DNA of 46,372 nt from Verrucomicrobia bacterium ADurb.Bin006 (GTDB taxonomy: Bacteria > Verrucomicrobiota > Verrucomicrobiia > Limisphaerales > J093). The notes beneath the pieces were generated by a model. That model ran no database searches. It was not told the origin of the DNA and was given only the letters and a program-made list of their open reading frames with translations. Both the position numbers and the translations under genes were made by a program. Positions 33,324 to 40,353 of the stretch are shown here, piece after piece. How positions within the stretch are numbered: position 1 is the first letter of the stretch; each line of letters starts with the position of its first letter. The stretch is from the NCBI GenBank assembly GCA_002071485.1, contig MWFF01000096.1:1-46372 (forward strand). Direction: 5' to 3'.

Positions 33324-34628
33324 GTGAACGTAACCATCGAACATCTCAGTCCCTGCAAGAAACTCGTGCGCGTGGAAATCGACGCCGAGGCCACCCGGGC
33401 CAGGGCGGACGCAGTGCTCAAGGAGTTCCAGCGCAAGGTGCGGCTGCCCGGGTTCCGGCCCGGCAAGACGCCCCGCGCGCTCCTTCTCAAGACCTTTGCC
33501 CAGGAGATCAACGCCGAGATGAAACGCCGGATCACCAGCGACGCCTACCGCGAGGCCATCGAACAGCACAAACTCCGCCCGATCACTCGCCCTGAAATCG
33601 AGGAGACTCCCTGGGAACTCGGACAGCCCTTCGCTTTCACCGCCACGGTCGAGACCGAGGCGGATTTCGAACTCCCGGATTACCGCGGGTTGCCGGTTCG
33701 CCGGGACAACCGCACCGTCACGGAGGAGGATCTCGAGCGCGCATTGCGCATGCTCCGCGAGCAGAAGCCGGTCTTCGTCGATCTGGATCGACCCGTCCAG
33801 CCGGGCGACTTCGTCGTCGTCAATTACACCGGCACGTGCGAGGGCAAGCCGATCACGGACATCGCTCCCACCGCGCGCGGGCTGACCGAGCAGAAGAACT
33901 TCTGGCTTCAAATCCAAACCGGCTCGTTCATTCCGGGATTCACCGATCCCTTGGTGGGCGCAAGCGCGGGCGAAAGCCGCGCCGTCACGGTCACTTTCCC
34001 GGACGATTTCGTCACGCGCGAACTGGTGGGCAAGCAGGCCGTTTACCAGGTCGAGATCGTCCAGGTGAAGGAAAGGCGCATCCCGGAGCTGGACGACGCC
34101 TTTGCGGGCAGCTACGGGGCTGAGAATCTCGAAGCCCTCCGTGCCGGCGTGCGGCAGGATCTCGAACTCGAACTCAAGGAAAAGCAACAGCGCCAGGTCC
34201 GCGATCAGTTGGTGGCCACGCTCCTGGGCCGCGTGAGCTTCGAATTGCCCGAAGCCCTTGTCGAGAACGAGACGCGCAATGTCGTGTTCGACATCGTCAA
34301 GGCCAACCAGGAGCGGGGTGTGGCCAAGGAGGCCATCGACGAGCGCAAGGACGAAATCTACAGTGTCGCCAACAACAGCGCCAGGGAACGGGTCAAGGCG
34401 ATGTTGCTGCTGAACCGGATCGCCGAGAAGGAGGGCATCACGGCGACAAGCCAGGAACTCACCCAGCGGGTCCTCGAACTGGCGGCGCGTTACCAGATCA
34501 AGCCGGACAAGCTGGCCAAGCAACTCCAGGAGCGCGGCGCGTTGCCCCAGATCCAACGCCAGATCATCGAGGCCAAGGTCCTCAACGCGCTCGAGTTGTA
34601 CGCCAAAATCGAGGATGGCTCCGGCTAG
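33324..34628 (+). CDS. tig: Trigger factor chaperone
   Basis: Ribosome-associated folding chaperone with peptidyl-prolyl isomerase activity (434 aa). The ribosome-docking signature GFRPGKTP is at residues 43-50. An FKBP-like domain follows at about 155-245 (PGDFVVVNYTGT, FIPGFTDPLVGASAGE). The C-terminal helical arms (about 255-430) carry the substrate cradle. Start is a GTG with MNVTIEHLSPCKKLV, matching the family. Its stop codon lies inside the left arm of a 16-bp inverted repeat. No clpP/clpX follows, unlike the common tig-clpPX order. Confidence 0.95.
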   Translation: MNVTIEHLSPCKKLVRVEIDAEATRARADAVLKEFQRKVRLPGFRPGKTPRALLLKTFAQEINAEMKRRITSDAYREAIEQHKLRPITRPEIEETPWELGQPFAFTATVETEADFELPDYRGLPVRRDNRTVTEEDLERALRMLREQKPVFVDLDRPVQPGDFVVVNYTGTCEGKPITDIAPTARGLTEQKNFWLQIQTGSFIPGFTDPLVGASAGESRAVTVTFPDDFVTRELVGKQAVYQVEIVQVKERRIPELDDAFAGSYGAENLEALRAGVRQDLELELKEKQQRQVRDQLVATLLGRVSFELPEALVENETRNVVFDIVKANQERGVAKEAIDERKDEIYSVANNSARERVKAMLLLNRIAEKEGITATSQELTQRVLELAARYQIKPDKLAKQLQERGALPQIQRQIIEAKVLNALELYAKIEDGSG

Positions 34629-34676
34629 CCCGGTTATTTCACACGCTTCGCGAGGAACCGTAACCGGGCTAGCCGG
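34621..34676. repeat. CTAGCCCG palindromic element, copy A
   Basis: Perfect 16-bp inverted repeat: CCGGCTAGCCCGGTTA (34621-34636) and TAACCGGGCTAGCCGG (34661-34676), with a 24-bp loop that contains TTTCACACGCTTCGCGAGGA. It overlaps the last codons of tig. It could act as a terminator hairpin for tig, although no T tract follows. Confidence 0.8.
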
Positions 34677-34790
34677 CAAAACCGTGCCCGGAAATGGACC
34701 ACAAGCATTCTGTTGGCCCTGAAGGCGTTCTTCGATAGGAACAGTGTGTTGCATATCTCTGTCGCTCGAGTCTGGCGCGGTTTTGCTTCT

Positions 34791-34864
34791 CTAGCCCGCA
34801 CAGCAGTCCTCTTGCGAAGTCTCAGTGCCCTGTGCACCATAGGGGTGTGAAAAATGCGGGCTAG
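34791..34864. repeat. CTAGCCCG palindromic element, copy B (inverted)
   Basis: CTAGCCCGCA (34791-34800) pairs with TGCGGGCTAG (34855-34864). Read on the minus strand it shares blocks with copy A: CTAGCCCG, ATTTTTCACAC, CTTCGCAAGAGGA, CGGGCTAG. The two copies face each other across 114 bp in which I see no gene. The right arm ends 15 bp before the psd -35. Confidence 0.75.
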
Positions 34865-34879
34865 GCTCGAACTCCACAC

Positions 34880-34907
34880 TTTTCAAGCGCGCCGTTTGGT
34901 CTAGACT
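34880..34907 (+). promoter_or_regulatory. psd promoter, probably leaderless
   Basis: TTTTCA (34880-34885), 16 bp, TAGACT (34902-34907). The ATG of psd begins only six bases after the -10, so transcription would start at or next to the ATG. No Shine-Dalgarno sequence precedes the gene, which agrees with a leaderless message. Confidence 0.5.
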
Positions 34908-34913
34908 GGGCGC

Positions 34914-35600
34914 ATGAAACACGCGGGCAAAGCGACACAGGCGGCCCTGCGCCTGATTTACTGGCCGCTGTTTTTCGTGTTGGCCCTCATGCTCGTCAGC
35001 GTGCTGGCCAAGTTCCTGGGCAGCATCCTCATCTATGTCGCCGGCGGCCTCGCCGTCTTGTGGGTCCTCTTTGGACTCTTCTGCCTCTACTTCTTTCGCG
35101 ATCCCAACCCCGCCATCCCGTCCGCCCCCGAGGCTATCCTCGCGCCCGCGCACGGCAAAGTGGACACCATCGACGAGATCGAGGAACTCGAGTTCATGGG
35201 AGGACGATGCCGCCGGGTGTCGATTTTCATGTCGGTTCTCGATGTGCACGTTCAGAGGGCTCCGGTTTCCGGCCGGATCGCGTTCCACAAACGGGCGGCC
35301 GGCCAGTTCCTGAACGCTTTGCGCACCGATTCCGCCGCGTTCAACGAAAACGTCCTCCTCGGCTTCCTGTCCGCCGAGCGCGACGGCGAGAGGGTCGCGG
35401 TCCGGCTCATCGCCGGCGCAATCGCGCGCCGGATCGTGGTCTGGGCCGACGGCGGCACCAAGGTGGCTCGGGGAGAACGCATCAGCCTCATTCAGTTCGG
35501 CTCTCGCTGCGATCTGCTATTGCCGCTTGATGTCCGGATCAAGGTCCAATTGGGCCAATCGGTCCGGGCGGGCGAGACCGTCGTCGCCAACCGACCTTAA
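34914..35600 (+). CDS. psd: Phosphatidylserine decarboxylase
   Basis: Converts phosphatidylserine to phosphatidylethanolamine at the membrane (228 aa, the short PSD type). Two hydrophobic segments at about 14-60 end in CLYFFRDPNP. The conserved APAHGKVD and SIFMSVLDVHVQRAPVSG motifs follow. The proenzyme is self-cleaved at a Gly-Ser: here IQFGSRCD with G196-S197, where the serine becomes the pyruvoyl group. pssA, which makes its substrate, lies just downstream beyond a MITE-like insertion. Confidence 0.94.
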   Translation: MKHAGKATQAALRLIYWPLFFVLALMLVSVLAKFLGSILIYVAGGLAVLWVLFGLFCLYFFRDPNPAIPSAPEAILAPAHGKVDTIDEIEELEFMGGRCRRVSIFMSVLDVHVQRAPVSGRIAFHKRAAGQFLNALRTDSAAFNENVLLGFLSAERDGERVAVRLIAGAIARRIVVWADGGTKVARGERISLIQFGSRCDLLLPLDVRIKVQLGQSVRAGETVVANRP

Positions 35601-35605
35601 GCTTA

Positions 35606-35703
35606 GGGTCTGTGCAAAAACTACTTCCGATTCTGGCGGGAGCGCCACCGGGCCAGATGCAAAGCCCGAGGGAGGGAGTGTGTCTTAATTTTTGCACAGA
35701 CCC
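35606..35703. mobile_element. MITE-like element with 15-bp terminal inverted repeats
   Basis: A 98-bp element bounded by GGGTCTGTGCAAAAA (35606-35620) and its exact reverse complement TTTTTGCACAGACCC (35689-35703). The flanks show a TTA on each side (35603-35605 and 35704-35706), consistent with a 3-bp target duplication. The interior has no coding capacity. It sits between psd and pssA and could form a long hairpin in their transcript. A link to IS5-like elements with TNA targets is only a guess. Confidence 0.7.
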
Positions 35704-35716
35704 TTAGGCCGATCCT

Positions 35717-36577
35717 ATGGCCGACCCAAACGACCATCACGCCAGCAACCCCGAGCCTGCCGGCCGAATCCAGATTTACCTTCTGCCGAATCTGATGACG
35801 GCCGGGAACCTGTTCTGCGGCTTTGTCGCCTTGACCAAGATCGTCGAGGCGGACGCCGCCGTGGGGAGTTTCAACACAGCCATCCGCCACGCGCTTTTCT
35901 TCATCTTGCTTGCCTGCATTTTCGACCTGCTCGATGGGCGCGTGGCACGGTGGGGCGGTCACGAAAGCCCTTTCGGCCGGCAGTTCGACTCGCTGGCCGA
36001 TCTGATCTCGTTCGGCGCCGCCCCGGCTTTTCTCGTCCACCGCATCGTGTTGAAAGACGTGTTCCTCGAGCACCAGGAGATCGGATGGTTCATTGCCTCG
36101 GTCTACCTGATTTGCGGCGCCTTGCGCCTGGCGCGCTTCAACTGCCTGGCCAACCTGCCCGGCGCCAGCGGCACGAAGGAATTCCTCGGATTCCCAATCC
36201 CCGCCGCCGCCGCCCTGGTCGCGTCCCTGACTTTGTTCATCATGTGGTGGGAAGACCGCGAGTTCCCAGTCGGGCGCTGGCGCTATGCCCTGCCGTTCAT
36301 CCTCATCTTCCTGTCGATCATGATGATCAGCGATGTCAGGTATCCTTCGTTCAAATCCATTAACCTGAGCGTCCAGCGGCCCTTCGCCAAACTCGTCGTC
36401 GCCGCGGTCTTCATCGGGGTTCTCATCGTCCTGCGCGATAAGATTCTCCCGCTGGTGCTCCCAATCATTTTTACCGCCTACTTGGTGTACGGATTCATCC
36501 GACCCCGCATCTCGCGCCGCATGCGACGCGAGATCGAGGATGCCGATGAACTCGAAGAGCCAAACCAGCCGCCTTGA
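35717..36577 (+). CDS. pssA: CDP-diacylglycerol-serine O-phosphatidyltransferase
   Basis: Integral membrane enzyme (286 aa) that makes phosphatidylserine from CDP-diacylglycerol and serine. The CDP-alcohol phosphatidyltransferase motif D-G-x2-A-R-x8-G-x3-D-x3-D is complete: DGRVAR at 73-78, G87, D91 and D95. PNLMTAGNLFCGF at 24-36 is typical of PssA. About seven hydrophobic segments are visible. The acidic, charged tail (REIEDADELEE) is cytosolic. It lies 116 bp after psd, interrupted by the MITE-like element, and the pair supplies phosphatidylethanolamine. Confidence 0.95.
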   Translation: MADPNDHHASNPEPAGRIQIYLLPNLMTAGNLFCGFVALTKIVEADAAVGSFNTAIRHALFFILLACIFDLLDGRVARWGGHESPFGRQFDSLADLISFGAAPAFLVHRIVLKDVFLEHQEIGWFIASVYLICGALRLARFNCLANLPGASGTKEFLGFPIPAAAALVASLTLFIMWWEDREFPVGRWRYALPFILIFLSIMMISDVRYPSFKSINLSVQRPFAKLVVAAVFIGVLIVLRDKILPLVLPIIFTAYLVYGFIRPRISRRMRREIEDADELEEPNQPP

Positions 36578-36874
36578 TTCGCATGCCGGCGCTGTTGCCA
36601 GCCGCATCCCTCCTCCACCAACCGGGCCTTTCTCCCAGAACCCCAGGAGCGTGCGGCGGCTCAAAGCCGGACAGTCCATCCAGCATCAGGACACCGTCCG
36701 GCGCTCGCTCTCTGCCTCCCCGTCAGCCCCCGATCGCCTGTCAACCTGCCAATTCACACCCCTGACGAGGCCGGGGCGCTGGCTTGAAGTGCTTGATGAG
36801 GAAACGCTTATATCTAAGACTGAAGCCCCCCTCGCCCGACCGATCCGCTCTCTGCAGCGCCTTCGCTTGAAGCT

Positions 36875-36890
36875 TGGCACGCCAGTTGCC
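36875..36890 (+). promoter_or_regulatory. Sigma-54-type promoter for the RHS operon
   Basis: TGGCACG-CCAG-TTGCC matches the -24/-12 consensus TGGCACG-N4-TTGCW at all invariant positions. GG (36876-36877) and GC (36888-36889) are separated by exactly 10 bases. It predicts a start near 36902 and a leader of about 220 nt. Such promoters need an enhancer-binding ATPase, none of which is encoded here. The upstream part of the gap (36578-36874) shows no gene; a CGTCAG/CTGACG pair (36721-36726, 36762-36767) is a weak candidate activator site. Confidence 0.65.
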
Positions 36891-37016
36891 TCTGCTCGTT
36901 TCGCCAAGGGCGCGGTCGGGAACTGGGAGGTTTCTCGCCACGCCGCAACAACCCAGGGGCCGCCTGCCAAGGAGGGCGGTCCAAGGAGGGACACCAAGAG
37001 GTGGGGGTGGGGAACA

Positions 37017-37045
37017 AACCGGCTCGATGCATACTGTAGCCGGTT
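37017..37045 (+). promoter_or_regulatory. Hairpin in the operon leader
   Basis: AACCGGCT (37017-37024) and AGCCGGTT (37038-37045) form an 8-bp perfect stem with a 13-base loop containing ATGCAT. It lies in the predicted sigma-54 leader about 80 bp before the start codon. It may affect mRNA stability or translation; no known riboswitch is recognised. Confidence 0.45.
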
Positions 37046-37122
37046 GGTCGGCCGAAACCCCGCGTGGCGAACAGCGCCCGTCCCGGCTGTCGATGCCAGA
37101 CACACGAAGTCGAAAGGAGACT

Positions 37123-40100
37123 ATGAAAACAATCCGATCCACTGCGCGCAATCTCTTCGCCGGTTCGCGCCCGGGTTGGGCTGCGATCTCACTCGCTGCC
37201 GCAATCCTCATCGTGAATCCGACAGGGACTGGCAAGGCAGCACAGGACGCGGCGCTTTCGCCGCGCGCCGGGGTGTCGCGACGACCGCAAGACAGAAGCA
37301 CCCGCCCGAGCCCCATCGAAGCCGGACCGCACCATGCAGCGTGGCAATTCCAGACTCCCGGTGAAGGTCCTGCCGGGACACCGCGATCCGCCGGCTCTTA
37401 CATCGAGTTGGCGTCGGGCTTGAACCGATGGGATGCCGGTCGCAAGGCCTGGCGACCCGCCGAAGCTCGATTCGACGCTCAGCGCGACGGCTGCTTCGTG
37501 GCCCGATCCACGCAACATCAGGTGATCCTGGGCCCCGACCTCAACTCTGAGGGCGCCGTTGACCTGCTGGCGCCCGACGGAGTCCGGCTGCGCTCGACCA
37601 TCCTCGGGCTGGCCCTGGTGGATACCGGCTCCGGACGCAATGTGCTGCTGGCTGAAATCAAGAGCTGTCAGGGCGCCCAGATCTCACCCGATGAAATCGT
37701 CTACCCAAATGCGTTCGACGGCCTCGTCGCCGACGTGCGTCTGCTCGTCCGTTTGGATCGCTTCGAACAAGACGTCATCCTCAGGGAGCGGATTCCGCCC
37801 GAGGTGGTCAGCGAACTCGGACTCGATCCAACCCGCACCCGGCTGCTCGTGCTCACCGAGTTCTTCGACCCGCCCAGGCCGGCCAGGAAAGTCCGGCACC
37901 TTCCGCTCTCCGACGGACGTCTCCTGGCGGACGAGGAATTGTCATTTGGCGCCATGTCCATGGCCGCCGGCGAGGCGTCGGCCGCCGGTGCGGATGCGCC
38001 CGGAATCCCAGTGCAGAAGTCTTGGGAAATCCTCGACGGGCGCCAGTTCCTGATCGAAGCCGTGCCATACCTCGCGTTGCTGAGTGTCTCCGAGACCCTG
38101 CCCGCCATCTCCGGACGCCGCCTCGAATCTCTCCGCGCAAGAGTGCGCCGCACCGTCGGTGTCGGCGCGCCCGAGCGTCCCGGGCCGGGCGCAGGAACCG
38201 GCCTCGAGTTGCCTGGACCCCGCCAGGCCAGCAGCCGTCCACACCAAATCGACGCCGAATCCCCCGTGCGCGAGTCTCCCCAGCGATCGACGGCACAGGC
38301 TCCCCGACCGTCGTCGGCCGGCCTGCTGGCCGATGGAGTGGTCATCGACTACGCCCTGACGCTGGTCACGAACGCGAACAACTTCACTTTCAAGAGCGAC
38401 ACGACCTATCACATCGCCGGCATCTTCAATCTGACCGGCACGACTACCATCGAGGGTGGCTGCGTCATCAAATTCGCCCCGAACTCATCCGCAAGCCTCG
38501 TCCTGCACGGACCGGTGAATTGCCAGACCGCTCCCTATCGTCCGGCCATTCTGACGGCGCGGGACGACGATTCGGTCGGCGAGATCCCGTCTGCATCGAC
38601 GGGCAACCCCAGAGGCTGCTACTACGCAAAACCGGCGCTCAAGATCATGCTCGGCGGCCAGACTCTCCATGACCTGAGGATCGCCCACGCCCAGACAGGA
38701 ATCTACTTCCACGACTACAGTGTCGGCACCAACAGTGTGCGCCACGTGCAGTTTGTCCGATGCGGCACCGCCCTCCAGGTCAATGGATACGGCACCGCTT
38801 TTCAGGAGATCACCCTCCACAACCTGCTCATCCACGACGCGCCTCAGACGCTTGCGGGCTACAGCTTTCATGCCAGGGCCGAACATCTCACCGTCTGTCA
38901 ATCGACCCAACTGGTCACGGATACCTGGGGATCCTCCTACGGAACCCGGAGTTCGATCGAGCTTGTGAACAGTCTGCTCGTCGCAATCCCCAGCCTGGGC
39001 AACGTGGACGTGAGCCAGATCCGTTGCCGGTCGGCTGCTCAAAGCAACACCGTCTTCCAAACCGTCGGCGCCGGCGGCTTCTACCTGGCGCAACCCTCGT
39101 TCCGCAACCTCGGCGCCACGAACATCGACGCCACACTCGCCCGCGAACTCAGACAGAAGACCACCACCCCGCCGTCAATCTGCACCGCCTCGAACGGCGC
39201 CGACCTCGTGCTCGCCCCGCGCGTTCCGCGCGACTCCGACACCCCAGATCTCGGCTATCACTATGACCCGATCGACTATGCGATCAGCGAACTTGTCATT
39301 GCCGGAACGCGCACCTTGACCGTCCTGCCCGACGCCTGCCTGGCTGCCTATGGCCCCTATGGCATGCGTCTCGAAGCCGGAGCCTGCCTGAGCGCCGAGG
39401 GGACACCCCTGCGCCCGATCCGCTTGTTCCGTTACTCCCTGGTCCAGGAACAGCCGTCCGTCTGGGGACTCTGGACCGCCGCCCCGGTCTTCGTCCTGGG
39501 CACGGATCAAAGCCCCGCCACCACGCCCACGGCCCCATCCGCGTGTTTTCGCTTCGTCGAGTTCCTCGATCTGGCCAATCGCGCCTGCCACGTCCTAAGC
39601 GACACCAGCACCAGCCGTTTCGCCGAGATCACGCTCAGGGACTGCCTGGTGCGGGGCGGCCGACTCGACGTGACGGGCGACGCCACCGCCCTCGTTCGCT
39701 TCCACAACAACCTCTTCCGGCGCGCCGAGGTCCTTTTGCAGGCGGGAATCCAGTTGACCGCATTCAACAACCTGTTCCGCGGCGGCCGCCTCCAACTCGA
39801 CCGCATCCTGCCCGCGGGCGATTGGGTCATGCGCGACACCGCATTCCACGAAGTGGATTTGCTGGACATCAATGGCGGATTGATCCACAGCCACAACGCC
39901 TACATCGGCCCCAAGCAGGAGCGGCTCATCCGCATCGGCTCCACCGACAAGGTCCTGTCCACGTTCCCTTATGCCAGCGGGCCGCTGGGCGATTGCTACC
40001 ATGCCGCGACCAGTCTGATAAACGCCGGCAGTCGGCCAGCCAAGGACGCCGGCCTCTGGCATCACACGACCCAGGCCAACCAAACCAAGGAGGCCGAGAC

Positions 40101-40314
40101 GACCGTCGATATCGGATTCCACTACCTCGCCCTCAGTTCGGGCACCGACGCCGGACTCCCCCAGGACACCGATGCTGACGGCGTCGCGGATTACCTCGAA
40201 GACACGAACGGAAATGGCCGGGTCGACTCGGGCGAAACGAATTGGCGTGACGCACGCGATATCGGACTCGGAGTGCGCTTCACGCGCCCGCAACGCTCAT
40301 CCCCCGTCCCCTAA
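37123..40314 (+). CDS. Secreted repeat protein with C-terminal calcium-type motif
   Basis: Exported protein of 1063 aa. A signal peptide covers about residues 1-36 (GWAAISLAAAILIVNPTG, then KAAQDA). The first 330 residues form an uncharacterised beta-rich domain (VILGPDLNSEGAVDLLAPDG). From about 400 onward, short strand-turn repeats (HNLLIHDAPQTLAGY, FHNNLFRRAEVLLQAG, AFNNLFRGGRLQLD) look like a right-handed parallel beta-helix. The C-terminus has DTDADGVADYLEDTNGNGRV, a thrombospondin-3/dockerin-like calcium loop. The ATG at 37123 has AAGGAG eight bases upstream. The RHS gene starts 39 bp after the stop. The protein may be an adhesin or surface partner of the RHS protein. No enzymatic motif is visible. 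Confidence 0.75.
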   Translation: MKTIRSTARNLFAGSRPGWAAISLAAAILIVNPTGTGKAAQDAALSPRAGVSRRPQDRSTRPSPIEAGPHHAAWQFQTPGEGPAGTPRSAGSYIELASGLNRWDAGRKAWRPAEARFDAQRDGCFVARSTQHQVILGPDLNSEGAVDLLAPDGVRLRSTILGLALVDTGSGRNVLLAEIKSCQGAQISPDEIVYPNAFDGLVADVRLLVRLDRFEQDVILRERIPPEVVSELGLDPTRTRLLVLTEFFDPPRPARKVRHLPLSDGRLLADEELSFGAMSMAAGEASAAGADAPGIPVQKSWEILDGRQFLIEAVPYLALLSVSETLPAISGRRLESLRARVRRTVGVGAPERPGPGAGTGLELPGPRQASSRPHQIDAESPVRESPQRSTAQAPRPSSAGLLADGVVIDYALTLVTNANNFTFKSDTTYHIAGIFNLTGTTTIEGGCVIKFAPNSSASLVLHGPVNCQTAPYRPAILTARDDDSVGEIPSASTGNPRGCYYAKPALKIMLGGQTLHDLRIAHAQTGIYFHDYSVGTNSVRHVQFVRCGTALQVNGYGTAFQEITLHNLLIHDAPQTLAGYSFHARAEHLTVCQSTQLVTDTWGSSYGTRSSIELVNSLLVAIPSLGNVDVSQIRCRSAAQSNTVFQTVGAGGFYLAQPSFRNLGATNIDATLARELRQKTTTPPSICTASNGADLVLAPRVPRDSDTPDLGYHYDPIDYAISELVIAGTRTLTVLPDACLAAYGPYGMRLEAGACLSAEGTPLRPIRLFRYSLVQEQPSVWGLWTAAPVFVLGTDQSPATTPTAPSACFRFVEFLDLANRACHVLSDTSTSRFAEITLRDCLVRGGRLDVTGDATALVRFHNNLFRRAEVLLQAGIQLTAFNNLFRGGRLQLDRILPAGDWVMRDTAFHEVDLLDINGGLIHSHNAYIGPKQERLIRIGSTDKVLSTFPYASGPLGDCYHAATSLINAGSRPAKDAGLWHHTTQANQTKEAETTVDIGFHYLALSSGTDAGLPQDTDADGVADYLEDTNGNGRVDSGETNWRDARDIGLGVRFTRPQRSSPVP

Positions 40315-40353
40315 TCCCCCGCAATTCATGCCTCTCAAACCAAGGAGTACCCC

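Noticed and set aside
33006..34754. Long minus-strand frame opposite trigger factor
   Set aside because: Trigger factor on the plus strand is certain. The antisense frame has no recognisable domain and extends only because of G/C third positions.
34634..34879. 81-codon minus-strand frame before psd
   Set aside because: It spans both palindromic repeats and the psd promoter candidate and has no ribosome binding site.
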